Source: Luscinia megarhynchos
Lineage: Eukaryota; Chordata; Aves; Passeriformes; Turdidae
Assembly (NCBI GenBank): GCA_034336665.1
Contig: CM067569.1
Coordinates: 7,912,820-7,976,819, forward strand
Direction of reading: 5' to 3'
DNA: 64,000 nucleotides
Both the position numbers and the translations under genes were made by a program. Shown here one piece after another: positions 50,182-63,213 of the stretch. The notes under the pieces are model-generated. The model was not told the origin of the DNA. It saw nothing but the letters and a program-made list of their open reading frames with translations, and searched no databases. Position 1 is the first letter of the stretch. Each line of letters opens with the position of its first letter.

Positions 50182-50316
50182 TGGCCCATCCTCAGGAGCC
50201 CCACCACCCCTCTGAGAAGCCAGTCATCCACTGCCACAAATGTGGGGAGCCCTGTAAAGGGGAGGTGCTCCGTGTTCAGGCCAGACACTTCCACATCAAA
50301 TGCTTCACCTGCAAAG
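50182..50316 (+). CDS. ABLIM1: ABLIM1 first constant exon, N-terminal half of LIM1
   Basis: The exon follows a T-rich tract and TTTACAG acceptor and ends at a GTAAAA donor, with phase 1 at both ends (135 bases). After completing a shared valine codon it reads AHPQEPHHPSEKPVIHCHKC, then GEPCKGEVLRVQARHFHIKC and FTCK. The zinc ligands of the first LIM half are visible: C-x2-C in CHKC, H-x2-C in HIKC and the C of FTCK. The sequence is nearly identical to mammalian ABLIM1 (from memory, VLRVQTKHFHIKC in human) and distinct from ABLIM2 and ABLIM3. ABLIM1 is a cytoskeletal adaptor with four LIM domains and a C-terminal villin headpiece that binds F-actin. All three upstream candidate first exons have donors that fit this acceptor. 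Confidence 0.97.
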
Positions 50317-51527
50317 GTAAAACCTCGATATTCATCTGTTAGAAATGACTCCATTTGTGCAGATGTGCCTTGACCAACTGATGGGAGGTTGTGCTTCCTG
50401 CCATCAACCATTACAAATGCTCACTTTGCTCAGTATCTGAAGGTTTTGAAGGTGGGATGGGTAAAGAAAGGTGGTGATACTTAGGAAAATTTTATCTTTT
50501 TGCAGTTTTTAGTCTAAGTGATTTTTCAAGGAACAGAAAAATTTTTTTAAACTCTTGATAGCAGTGACTGTCTTTCATTAGGGATAGTTATGAAAATTAG
50601 GGTTCTTTGTACTCAATTGACTGCTGAAAACACCTGCTTTCAAAAAACCCACCAAAAAGGTTCTGCAAAAGTGTTCTAAGGCTTTGTGCCATGGAGCTGC
50701 CTTGGGAATGGGGAGAGTGCTGCCCATTCCACAGAGAGAGAACCTGAGGGGCTCTTGGCAACTCCAGCTCATGCCACTGAGCCCTCTGTGACCACAACAA
50801 AGACTCTGTGTTTTTCCTACAAAACAGAGGTTTAACGAAGCATTAAATAATTGTGGAACTATGCTTTGTGAATTCATTGCCTTTGAAGATGGGTGTCCCT
50901 GGCTCCTTCACAGAGTTTCTGTTTAATGAACAACAATGCAGAGTTGGTTGAATTGAGTAACCACAAAACTTAGGATGAAAGGTGAGAATTAGGAGAAATA
51001 CTCAGGTCTGTGTGCAACCACTGTCTGCCACAGTCAGTCCCAGGTTAGCACAGGATAGATACTGCACAGAAAGGGATTCAGGCTCCAGGTGAACATGGCA
51101 GAGCTGGTGGCAAACGTGAAGAAAGGTGCTGGAATAAATCAGAGTAACCAGGCAACTAAAACACAGCAGTGGAATCAATGCCACATGGTTCTTCACTTCT
51201 ATTAAACTTAAGTTATCTTTTCTGAAAGCCCATATGTAACATGTATACTGCAGATTCAGACTTTGAAAAGTGTCTCCAGCCCAGTTCCTGAGTTTCAGTT
51301 ATATTTTTCATGTTCCAAATGTGGGTGGAATAGTTGTGTGGTTGCTCTGTTCTTCCGCTTCCTGAATATATGGAATATAGCAGAAAATAGAAAGAGTTGT
51401 TTTTATATGTTACTAAAGGTTTTTTTTTAAAGGTCACTTGAGTTATTTATATGCTGAAAAATCAGCATCTAGAATCTAAGAAATTCTGTTTGTTACCTGT
51501 GGATTTTAGTTAAATACAGCTAGATAA

Positions 51528-51615
51528 CAGCAGCAGCAACAACAACAACAACAACAAACAACAAAACAAAACAAACAACAAACAAACAAAAAAAAAAAAA
51601 CAGAAAGAAAAAAAA
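51528..51615. repeat. CAG/CAA to A-rich microsatellite
   Basis: Three CAG units lead into about seven CAA units, then CAAA/CAAAA units, then about 13 A. The gradient from CAA to poly-A suggests growth from a poly-A seed, possibly the tail of a lost retroposon. Confidence 0.93.
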
Positions 51616-54600
51616 TCTTAGCTTTCTCCTAGATATTAACATATCTTATCTGTGCAATCTGAGTGGCATCAGCCCATCCTAGAGGCCAGAGTGGAGCAAT
51701 GTCTGCCCTATTTCTGGAATGCTTGGGGAAATGCATATTTCTTTCTCTATTACAGCTTCTGCATTTCAAGCAGCACTTGATGCCATATAATCCCTGAGCA
51801 GTTCAAAACCAGCAACTATTTGTTTATTTTCTTGTTCCTGTCCATAGTGAGTAGAGGTTCTCAATTTACAGAAGATACTGGATTAGGATATTTTCAGCAT
51901 CAGGCCACCTGAGACCCTTTGAGTCATGAAGGAGAATGGTAATTCAGGCAGCAAACACTGTCCTTAGGACCTCCTGATGAAGAAGGGGGCAGATGGAGCA
52001 GGCTTTGGAATTGTCCTGATGAATGCACCACATTAATCTTGCTTTTTTTAGGAGGGGTGAGGTCTAGTTTCTTCTTTCACTTGTGTTTTAGTTACTTACT
52101 CATAAGCTGCTTTTGTGCTTGGCTATTCTGTTGCAAGACTGGATTTACTAGTAGACTCTTTTTGTTTTTGTTCTTTCCTCCCTAGAGGAATGGCTAAATA
52201 TATCGTGGCTTCTGCTTGTGGAGGTATTTCCAACCTGATGACAGTTTAAGATTCTATAATATTATTGACCTTATGAGTGCTTGAAAGAAGATCACCAGAG
52301 AAGGGAGAGCTATAGAAATAACTCTTACTGGGGGAAATGAAACTATGATTTGTACTATTAGCTTGTTAAGCAAACGGAGGAAAGTAAATCCAGTTTGAAC
52401 TGAGAGGGCCAGAGCTGAATGTTAGAGACTTTTCTCATGCTGTTCATTCAGTCTGTGCCTTATCAGCTGGGTTTTCCAGCAAGTGTTATCTTTTTAGAGT
52501 TCATTTTTCTTCACAGAGAGAAAGGAAAGGGGTGTGTATGGGAGGTTGCTCCAAGTCCTGTTTTGAATCTTTTACCTGATCTGCAGATTTTGTTTATTGT
52601 TAGCCTCTGTTATTTGAGTGCAGTTTTTGTTTATAGTTATTTACTCACAATGCATGTTGTTTGACCATATGGTTTATACAAGTGGGACACAGCTGTTCAA
52701 GTAAGTGGTTTTTTCCCTCTAAGTCTGATGGGTTTTTAATTTGACATGACTGCAACTCTACAGGAGGTGGAGTTAGACCCTCTCAGTTTATAAAGTATGT
52801 TGTTAGGCAGCAAAACCAACAGATACTGGAACCAGGATGTATCAGCTGCATCTACAGGTGGCTTGGTTATCTTCTTCTTTTTTGTATACTAAACTTTGCT
52901 CCTGAGACAGCAACTCACATCTACAGCGTGGAAGACTTGAACAAGCTCACACTTGTCTGTTTTCATATCTGCTGAGAGTGTTTAAACTTTCACCCATAGA
53001 CTTAGAAGATGTGGAAAAAATCCATTTCCTGATAAGGCTGTCACATGAGTTCTATAGACACAGAGTTTCTATGTAGTTCTGTTCTTTTCTCTGTATGATA
53101 ATCCTTTTTATTATTGCCATCCAAGCTCTCAACTTTGTGTTTACATCATACTGTGAAGTATTTGATATGCTTGCAGTCCTGCTTCCCTAGGTTGTGTCAG
53201 AGGCTCTTAGGCACTCCATGACTGCTTGGCATGCATGTCAGTGGTGGCTTGGCACTGCAGGAGCAGGGTGATCTACGTCTCCATGTGCATCAGCCAGCTC
53301 AGGACATGCTCATGCCTCACGTAATGTGATCAGACAATCCTCCTCCCCAGGAGTGTGGGGCTCTGTCCATCTCTGGAATCTTTCTAAGAACAGAGGAACT
53401 GCTTCCTGCCAAAGGAGACAAGTAAAACCTCCACTGACTGACGTGTTCCTGTGCCCCCATGATAAGATGGAGCTCACTGGGCTCTGCCTTGGAGAGCCAT
53501 GTGTTTCCAGCTGGTGTGTCCTATCTGCCTGGCAGGGCTGCAGGTTCTATTTGTGGCTCCCTGTGAGAGCTGATAGGAAAACAAAAAGCTGAAAATGGTG
53601 TGGCTGTCCCCAGGAAGGTGAGCTCTGCCATCCTCCTGATAGGCAAAGAATTTCAGGCAGGCAGCAGCTGACTGGGAGCTGGAGTTAACAGGGGAATGAT
53701 GGACAGAGGAGGGATAAGACACATTTAGGAGTGCAGCTCCAGGAACACCATTCAGAGCAGTTGTCTTTGGCTGTTTCACAACAAAGTCCCTTACCTTGCT
53801 AGGGAATTACACTGGTATGTGTTACAAATGCAAATTTGATAGGATTCTGCATTACCTCCAGGTGTAATAAATAAGCTTTAAGATCTGTTTTAGCAGGAGT
53901 GCACTACTCTTACCATACCAAATTGTTAATCTTTACAAGGCAATGGAAGCAGCAGGCTGAGAGGAGGGAATGTTAGATGAGGAGGTTGAGCTGGAGACAT
54001 CATTGGATTTGTCTCAAATAAACATAACCATTAGAAAGAATTAATTAGTGACTTATGAAGAAGTAAAAGTTTTTCTTGTAAGCATCTATGAACATGAATA
54101 ACTTTTCTGGGAAAACTAAGAGTACTCACTGCAATGCTGTTCCATATGAAAATGTGTGTGGGATCAGGCCCTAAATTAAAATGTTCATGAGCAGAGATTT
54201 TAATATCTCAATTTAAATTGTGATCTGATACAAATGATAATTTTCTACCATTGTCAGTTGATTACAGTTCATTTTACCCTATTGCATGTACTAGCAGAGG
54301 AAACTTTCAGGCTAGCAAAATTGCTATAATAAGGGTTTATTATTAAGCCTGTGATTCATCTTTTGGGTTAGAGGGAAAAGCTGGTTTCAATGCACTGTAT
54401 TGCTTAACAGAAAAAGCTTTGAACTTTAATAGTAAAAGTGGAAAAGTTTTTATTATCTTAGCAAGATAGTGTAGTGTTTGTTGTAGGAGGGTTTCAAATA
54501 GTAGATTTGTGATGTCTTATATGAATTGGAAAACTTAGGTTTTTTTTAAAGTAATGTAGACTAAACAAAAATTTAATCTCATAAATAAGCAGTCCTGCCA

Positions 54601-54642
54601 TAAGAATATGCATGATGTCCTTAAGTTTTTTAGTCTGCACTA

Positions 54643-54790
54643 TCACAGAATCATGGAATGGTTTGGGGTGGAAGGGATTTGAAAATCATACAGTACCAGC
54701 CCCTCTGCCATGGGCCAGTTGCCAAATCACTAGACCAGGTTGCTCAAAGCCCTGTCCAGCCTGGCCTTGAACACTTCCAGGAATGGGATA
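54643..54790 (-). repeat. CR1 LINE fragment, antisense
   Basis: It starts with the tail 'tcacagaatcatggaatggt' and continues 'ttggggtggaagggatttga', 'ctctgccatgggccagttgc', 'actagaccaggttgctcaaa' and 'cagcctggccttgaacactt'. It is one of the best-preserved CR1 pieces in the window. It is 5'-truncated and ends at about 54790. Confidence 0.95.
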
Positions 54791-57495
54791 TCTGTAATTA
54801 TGAGGCATAAAGGTCAGGTGAAAATGTTTCACTGTGTATCAAAGTTTCACATGCTATAGTGATATCAAATATCAAAAGGCAATTACTTTCTAATAATCTT
54901 GCTAATTATAAAACAAGTCTTGGCAACAAGGAAGCATTCCACAAACCTAGAGTATTCTATTAAAACGTTGTTATAAATCAGCATAAAGCAGTTTCTTAAT
55001 TATGGAATAAATGTGGTAATTTCCCTCTCTTCAGCTGGATGTCTCTCGAGCTTAACTTGCAGAATCCTCTGGTATGTTTAGGTTCCAGGCACAGGTCTGG
55101 GGATTTTATGTGATGGCTTTTCAAGGCTACATCATCTGTAGTTCAACGAGCCTGACAGGGAAGGGGGAGGCTTCCTAAGTTTAGATTTTGGGATGCTCTG
55201 TAATCCTTTGACTTTGAACTGGATCTTCCTCCCTTGAAGCACTGGGAAGAAGTCAGGGTCATGTAAGCAGACACTATATCAACAGGGTGGAATGTGCTTT
55301 AAATCATTAGTTCTTTGACCTTTGATCTGTCATCAGATTCCTTTAGTGGCAGCAGGAGGAGGCTGCAAGCAGGCTGCTGGGTAGTGCTATAAATAGTTCA
55401 GTCTCAGTGGATGGAAAGTTTAAATATGAGGTCATTCGTGTAGTAGATGTCCAGTGCAGGGTTTGAAAAGATTTCTGCATTTTCACGAATTCTTCTGGAA
55501 CAGAAACTGATGTGTGGATGTGGTAACACATGTGGGTAGAACCTGCTCCTTCCTGAGCAACATGAAATTATATGAGGTCACTTGAAGCTCCGAAGCACTG
55601 AACAAAGATTCAGGTAGAAATGGGAATCTGTTGTTTCTGGGAAGCTAACAGAGGTTAAAATTTCTCCTGTGCCAGGGAATGGAGTTCAGATGTGAATTCA
55701 TGCATTCAGGTAGCTTGATGTGAAATCAAACCTCAGTTGCAGCTGTGAGACTAATTGCCATTTCTGCATTTACATATCTTAGCTGCTGTGTTTTGAAGAC
55801 TGTTCTTCTTGCAGTGTTGCTTCCTATTGTCATTTCACTTCAGGTTCAGCTCCTTCCCATTCTTAAGTGGATCCTTACTTTTCTGTTGGGGTTAGAATAC
55901 TATTAATGACAAGTGATGATACCAATCTTAGTTCAGTTGGGCTTGAGGTCTCTTCAGGGACCAAACATTTGACAGGAAATGAAATTAATTGCACTATTTG
56001 GCTGATACTGATGAATGCTGGCAGATGCCATGTCAGATTTTAAAGAGCTACTGGATCCCTTTGGAAGTAGAGGAGCAGCAGGATGCTTAACAGGTGCCTG
56101 ATGAGTGGGGCAGAACATCCTTACAAGAATACAGAAAATTTCTTGGCTTTGTAGTCAATGTATCCTTCATTTGCCTGGCTTGGATGAGGTTTGGGTTTGC
56201 TCTATCCTTAAATTCCTGGTTTGCTTATTTAAAATCTTTTTAAAGTGATGTTTTCTCTAGTTACAGTCAGGCAATCCGAGGCTAAACTTTGACATTTTTC
56301 CACTGATTGCCTTTTCTTCAAGGTTCATTTCCCACAGACCTATAAATGACTTTGATCTCCACCTCGTGCTTAGTTTAATGTGAAAGGTGTTTTAAATGGT
56401 TGAATGATTCCTGCCATTGTTTCCATCCTGGTGCACAAACCTCTGGTATTTCAGTGGGGAAGTGAGGAAGCTGTCACACTGATACACATAGAGCTGCTGT
56501 TGAGCTCAGGTATGAGCTGTTGGATTGCTAGGAAGTCTGAAATTTGTGCAAGGTAGGTTCCTGCAGACAGGAACAACTCCCAGTGCAGAATTATTTGTGT
56601 CTCCAGTGTTGGAGGATTCAAGGCAGGGTCATGGCATTGATTGGGAAGTTGATCAAGTTAAAACTGAGCTCATCTGAGACTCAGAAGTCACTTTTGGTTT
56701 CAGTTGAGTGAATGCTGCATTAAATGCCCAGGGGTCTGACTCAAGTGCCCCACTGAGAATTCCTTGTGTCACAATGACAGCAGCACTCAGGAGTGGTGCA
56801 GGCAGGATGCTTCAAGTGGAGTGTCAGGGTTTTCATGGGAAGAGGAGAAAGACTGGAGGCTAGAGGATGCTTCCCAAGGGGGATCTCAGACCAGTTTAGG
56901 AAAGGAGGGCAGAAATGCAATCTTATCTTTTGCTCAAGAAGTGTTTTAGCTGCTAAACCTTTCTTCTACCTGATGTCAAGTTCTCAAAGCAGATTTTAAG
57001 GTCACCTGTATTTCTTCTATGTTTATGTGCCTTCACTTCCCAGCATTGTTTCTAATGTCAATCTGCTGAAATGAGAAGAGATTCCAGAACCACTGGGAAT
57101 GCTGGACACAGTTCCAAATATCTTCAATCAAAATGCATCTCTCATCAGTGTATAACAGGAAAAAATCTCCAGTGACAGGAGTGTAACAATTGGTCATTTT
57201 GATCTCTGTTCCAGATTTTGCAAACTGCTGGATGCATTTCTTATTGGTGCCTTGCAATCTCCCTGCCAGGGTAGTGCTGCATCACAGCTTCTGAGATTTA
57301 CTGTTCTTATGTGCTCTTCTGGTGATGCTTGGATATATATTCATTCTTTAAATGACTTACACAAGCAAGAAAAATGTTGGTAAGAGGAGTAAATGGCAGA
57401 GGGAGACTTGGTTCATATGAAATGCAAAAACTTTAAACTCTAATAAGAACTTCGAACCTTGCTTTCATCAATATGGGATTTGTTAAAACTTCTGG

Positions 57496-57534
57496 GAAAA
57501 AAAAAAAAACAAAAACCCAAACAAAAAAACCCCA
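57496..57534. repeat. A-rich tract with CAAA/CCCAA interruptions
   Basis: Low-complexity A-rich stretch with short C runs. No element body is recognisable beside it. Confidence 0.75.
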
Positions 57535-60500
57535 ACCAGAAACAGATTTTCCCTGTGTATTTGTTTGGATGTAGGTGATAAACTGAAACATTTCCAAATT
57601 CCTTTCTACCTTCAAACAAGAGATCCATTATGTCCTAAGAATAACTGTTGTATAACTATTTCCCTGCTTGAAAACAGCACCATTATCTATGAAGCTGAAA
57701 GAAATAAAACTCCAACAGGAAATTGAATTTGCACCTTATTTAATGCATGGTAACAAAGTAGATCATTAGAGTTTTCTTAATGAATGGCATTCACTTCTGC
57801 AGACTGAGAGCCCAGAGTCATAGACTCTCCTTGTGTGTTCTTTTTTCTTCAGTGCTGAAACCATTTTTACTTAACATCAACATGGAGTTCACCTCTCCCC
57901 AACAATAAGGCTATGGAAATCCTAAATAATGCTCAGTAGGGTCAGATCCTGTTTTTTGTTCTCTTTGAAAAACTCTGATCATTTTTATCATCACCATTAA
58001 AACTTGGAAGTGACTCAGCTTAAGAGTGGTCCAGGTCCTTGGATCCATAGGCAGCTGGATTGCACTTGAGCAGCTCAGGTTTCCATAACAGACCCTGGAG
58101 CTTTGGGAGCTGACAGCAGCCCTGACAGTATCTCCAACTCTTTGTGCTCTGAGGATGCAAAATAGCAGCTCCAGAGAGTAAAAGACAGAAAAAGCTAGTG
58201 GGTGGGTGTTTTCCATGCAGTGGGAGGCAGAACTGTGTTGCAGCTTATTCCATTCACAAGAGAGATAGGATGATTTGTTTGGAATATGAAATTCTTTGAT
58301 ATACAGACTCAGAGAGAAAGGCTGAGTTCCTCCAAGTGCTTTTGAATATAATGGTTTCTGTTTTCATCTAAAGAAAAATGCTGAGGTTTTTTTGTCTCTA
58401 TGCTCGTGGTACCTCAGGGAACAGAAATGCTCCCCAGTGTCTCCTGTTTCAGAAAGAGGGTTTTGGTCATGTAAAACAGAATTTCTCCCATCATACTGAG
58501 CAGGAAGGATCTTGGAGAAATGTTTTTCTTCTGTAGAGCTATTTCCCAAGTGATGGATGTTTACAGAATATATCTTGCTTTTTGCCTTCTCTAACATGAT
58601 TTGTGCATCACTATTGGCTCCACAAAGTAATTCTTTCAAATGAGAAATTCTTTCAAATTCCCATCCATATAAGAAAAAAATCAGATTCATGTTTACAGTT
58701 AACTGCCATCATTTAGGTATAATTTTTTTTTTGATGACATGATATATGTATTACAGCAGTTGCTTAGATCACACCATTAGAATGCACTGTACATATGTAA
58801 AGTTCACAGCTGATTTCTCTTCACTGCCTCTGCTGCTTGAGGCATGAACAATGGTGGGCATATGGCCTTTCTTCTTAATAAAAGACAATGGCAATTTTCT
58901 CCCTTCTTTTTTGTGGTTTTTCTATAGTGGTCATGGATATGTGTGCTAAAGCAATATGTGTCAGTTTGAGGGGATACATTGGCAAAGCCATGACTTTACA
59001 CAGTTGCAAAAAGCAGAAAAAAGAAGAAAAAAGAGCTGTTCAAATCCCTTCCCTGTTACACACCATGTTGTACATCGAGTGTGGGTACAGTTGCATTCAT
59101 CCTTTCTGATTTGATCTCTGACTCAAAGTGAAAGCAGCCAGCTGGAATAGCATTTTTCCAACCATGGATGCTAACAGTCTGGGTGACCCTTGTTTTTGCC
59201 ATGTAGCTTAAAGCTGTGATTAGTGCTAGGGACACATGTGCTAAATTGACTGCAAAAATCCATTGTAATACGGGGTTGCCAGGGCTTGTTTCTAATTCTT
59301 GCAGATTGGTGTGTGCTGCCTGCTGTGCGTATGCCAAAAATGATGAATCTGCTGGGGGCTCACATCATGGGCACTTCTGCTTGGGCCTGAATTCATGGCT
59401 TGCCAGTGTGAGAGAATTTAACTCAGACATTCTGAGTTATTTGCAAAATGAGTTAGAGACTGGGTAGAAAGGAGAGTTCATAAGGAAAAGGGCAGTAGAA
59501 GGAGCTTCTTTTTGATAATAGCAATTGCTCTCTGTAGAAGACTTGTGGAATATTTAGCCCCCATTTTCATTGATAGGCTTGAATCCCTGTGGCCATGCAT
59601 GCAAAGGTGACAGAGCCTAATAACTGTGAGTGCATGAACCCTTTCCTTCCAAGTTTGTAGTGGTTTTTGCAAACAATGATCTGGCACCTCTTTATGATGC
59701 TGGAGTTGGGTTTTCAGAAGAAGCTAGAACAGAGGTGGCATTGGAAGTGAGTTTTGATCATCCCAGCTTATTAGATCCTTGCCTAGGCAGGTAAAGGGGG
59801 CTACAATGACCAAATGAGCTCTTCAAAAAGTGTCTCTTTGGTAGAACTGGGGACCATAGTAAAGAGCCAGAGAGTTCATACATACAGCTTCTGAGGCAGA
59901 CCCAGCAGCACATTGAGCACTTCAGCTTGAGGCTGAAAAATTGATATACTTGGATGTTAAAGCTACAAGGTAAATTGCAAACTACAATTTAAATAATCAC
60001 ACAGACACAGGAGTACTCCATAGCACTTCATGAAATTTAGCAGCTTCTAAAGCATCTTTTAAACATTAAAGCAGAATTCTCAGTTTCTACATGATTCAAT
60101 GGTAAGGATGTGCCCAAGTGACTTAGAGAAGCAAATATATTGTAAGTAGGCTGAGGTTTTGCCTTTGGACTCCAGTGGAAAATTACTTCATGGTCCCCAA
60201 CCCAGGAAGAGTCTAGGGTGCTGTGGTGTAGAGCTCACCTGTATTTTCTGTGTAACAGGATATTTTACCATTAGTTTGAAAATAAAAATGGAGATCAGTA
60301 GAAGGAAAAAAATGGACTGAAAGTGTTTTTTTTTTCTGGAGGTGTACCTGAAAAACCAGCTTGGAACATTTTGCAGCATTTTAACAGAACCTTAACAGTA
60401 GTTCTTTGTAATTCTCCTCAGTCACTGATAATTGAGTTTTGGCTGCTTGTGGAGTTAATGCCACCATGAAATGTAATTTGTTTGCACATGGAATAGTTTC

Positions 60501-61477
60501 ACTGTTCTAAGCAGAAATGTGAAACCGGGAAAATGCTTGTACTGATACTGCTTTCCTTCTAAGCTGCATTTCAGTACTGTTTATTGTTGTTCTATTAATT
60601 ATTGTGACAGTAGCAGTCATTAGACCTCCAGGGCTGGGCAACAGACAAAGGAAATTTGCAATCCCTGCCCCAAATGCCTTTCAATTTTAAAGGCAGGTAG
60701 CTAATAAGGTACTAGCACATTATAACAGGGCTGAGAATGAATGTTGGGTACAGTGTTGTGCTTGGGACTCTTGGCAGAAAGGAATTGAACCCAGTCCCCC
60801 TGATAATCTTTCTGTATTTCATATTTTAATTTTTCAAGGACTGTGTAACTGCAAGGACCTAGTGTGCTGCTTATTTATTTTTGCTTAACACTCAGAATCT
60901 CTGATATTCAATATTTCTGATATTTGATCTGAACATACTTATGAAGGGGGATGAGATGGAATTCCTTGCAGAGTTAAGTGAATGTGCTAGACTGCTGTGA
61001 AGAGTGGTTTCTCTTACTGAATTACACAGATACAGCAATATACAGAGGAGCAGGAGGAGTGCCAGAAACCAAAGTGCCTGGGAGCAGCTGGGTATAAATT
61101 TTGGTGAGAATTTCAGGGGAACACTGAATAGGTAGTTTTGAGTTCTTTGTTCAATCCAAGCTAAAGGCACACTGTGAAATTCAATCTCCCATGGCACTTT
61201 GTCTTCATGGGGTTTGACTGTTAGAGGTAGGATTGCTTTCTGTCTCTCTCTGTTGACCAGAAATGCCAATGTAGGACTCTGAATATTTTCTCAAAGCAAA
61301 ACAGGCACCTGGTTGTGATGTGTTCTGGTTTGAGTGAATAGGCGTTTTGCAGTGGAAAAACTGCCAAGTCACAGAAATCCTTGACTGGCTCTTCACCCTT
61401 TTACTGATACAATTGAGCAGCTAACATCCTTAGTAGTGTTATTTTTCTAATCTGTGTGGTTTGTTTTTTTCTTCCAG

Positions 61478-61661
61478 TGTGTGGCTGTGACCTGGCACAA
61501 GGAGGCTTTTTCATTAAGAATGGAGAGTATCTCTGCACCCTGGACTACCAGCGCATGTACGGCACCCGCTGCAATGGCTGTGGGGACTTCGTGGAAGGAG
61601 AAGTAGTGACAGCTCTGGGGAAAACCTACCATCCAAGCTGCTTTGCCTGTACTGTCTGCAA
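61478..61661 (+). CDS. ABLIM1: ABLIM1 internal exon, end of LIM1 and start of LIM2
   Basis: This 184-base exon follows the acceptor TTTTTTTCTTCCAG and ends at GTAAGT. It enters in phase 1 and leaves in phase 2. It encodes (V)CGCDLAQGGFFIKNGEYL and CTLDYQRMYG, finishing LIM1 with the ligands C (in VCGC) and C-x2-D (CTLD). It then starts LIM2 with C-x2-C (CNGC), H-x2-C (HPSC), FAC and TVC(K). The hydrophobic/aromatic residues between ligands are kept and no zinc ligand is missing. From memory the match to mammalian ABLIM1 is near identity, with changes such as CHGC to CNGC. LIM domains are double zinc fingers that bind protein partners. Confidence 0.98.
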
Positions 61662-63103
61662 GTAAGTCATCCCTTCAAATGACACAGTGGGAACCCAGTT
61701 CAAGGAAAACACAAAGAAAATCACCATGAGACACGAGTCTCAAGACATATTTCTCTTGAGGATGCATTTATTTTGTTATACAAGATCTGCTGCAGTTCTG
61801 ACTTGAAAAGTCTTGGAAATGCCACTCATTTATTTGGGGGACATGGCTTTTGTATTACATGTAGGTCCCTGTTCTCAGAAAGTTACTTTCATGTCTGAAA
61901 GAATTAAGTGTCAGGCTTACACACTGAGATAATGGACATGAGTTGAGTTCAGCCCAGCTTGGTGGGAGAAAGGAAGTGAAACAAAATTCTGGATGCTACA
62001 TTTGAGCTCTGAGGACAGTCAAGCAATCACATGGGACTACTACTACTGGGATTCCCCCTCTTCTTCAACACTCTTTCTTGTCCCCAGTAAGAGAACCAAT
62101 CTTCAGTTCTACAGCAAGTAAAAAGCAATTAGCAAAGGCTCTGTGGATGGCAGAAAGGTGGCATTTAAAACTCCTACTTCTGATAAGTAATTTGTCCTTT
62201 AGCCTGCTACTTTTTCAAGCCTTTTCTATTGAAAGACTTGTGATTGTTTTCTGTTGTTAAATAGTGTAAGTTTACTACAGATTGGTAATCACATAATGTA
62301 TATATTGCAGTTTTATTTCCCAGGAACAGTGTGAAACATGACATCAATTTTTTGTACATTGACTTGCATCAGTCTTTTTATGTTGAATGAACAAAAGATG
62401 AGTAATTGAAATAGATTAATGAAATTCAGTATTGCTGCTGATTTATTTTTGGCCCACTTAGAAATGGCAGTGGAAAGGAAACGACGCCTGAAACATTTTG
62501 TTTTGTTGAAACCAGCAGTTGCTCATTTGCTAAGCAGTTTTGGAGTGAGTTGGGGTGTAGTGGGAATCTGCACTCAGCAGTTAACACTCCTTATTAAAGA
62601 TGTGGAGTTATTAAATGTTGCTCATCCTCTGCTTTAGGCACCAAATAAGAGTTAACAGCAATGTCAACTTCTGCCTAGCACACATTCTTAGCATTTATGA
62701 GTGACTAGCTCCACATTCCTTCACCAACCTCAAGAACAGTTCTGATTCTTTGAGTTCCCTTCTGTATCATTTGCTGTCCACAACATCACACTGAGACCAT
62801 CATAAATGTAGTTGTTGTGTCTCAGCAGATTTCACTGTCTCTGCTATTCTGATAAAATATGTTTGATAATCTTTTTTAAATGAAGATACAAGGCAAGTCT
62901 AACCTCTGCTCTGCTTGCATCCATGGATTGGATTTCTTCCAGTGCCTGGCTTTGCCAAGGCCACATTGCAGAAACTATTTGGCCTGAGTTTCTGTAAAAT
63001 ATTGATTGCGCTGGAGGAAGGCAGAAAACTCAAGGCATGGGGAACAGAGGAAAATTTCTGGCATAGCCTTTGCAAAAATACATTTTTCTCTTGAACTTTC
63101 CAG
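61662..63103. other. ABLIM1: ABLIM1 intron splitting LIM2
   Basis: A 1,442-base intron with GTAAGT donor and TTTCCAG acceptor. It shows no repeat family or further exon. Confidence 0.95.
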
Positions 63104-63213
63104 GCGTCCATTCCCACCAGGAGACCGAGTTACCTTTAATGGACGGGACTGTCTCTGTCAGATGTGTGCCCAGCCGATGTCCTCCAGCCCAAGAGAGCTC
63201 TCTGCCTCAAGCA
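63104..63213 (+). CDS. ABLIM1: ABLIM1 internal exon, end of LIM2 and linker to LIM3
   Basis: The acceptor is TTGAACTTTCCAG and the donor is GTAAGT (GT at 63214). The first G completes the lysine begun in the previous exon (AA|G). The sequence then reads RPFPPGDRVTFNGRDCLCQM followed by CAQPMSSSPRELSASS. CLCQMC supplies the last zinc-ligand pair of LIM2. The serine-rich segment after it is the short linker to LIM3. The exon ends in phase 1 with an A left over, which fits the asparagine that follows in the mammalian protein (from memory, SSN before LIM3). LIM3 itself lies beyond the window. Confidence 0.97.

Larger units (their letters stand above)
50317..61477. other. ABLIM1: ABLIM1 intron splitting LIM1
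   Basis: This 11,161-base intron lies between the two halves of LIM1. It carries a CAA/A-rich tract (51528-51615), an antisense CR1 fragment (54643-54790) and an A-rich tract (57496-57534). No extra exon was supported. The open frames here have no recognisable domain. Confidence 0.9.

Noticed and set aside
59954..59969. ATG with five codons and a phase-1 GTAAAT donor that would join exon 61478
   Set aside because: The phase fits by a one-in-three chance, and the product would start in the middle of LIM1, losing half its zinc ligands. There is no promoter signal nearby.
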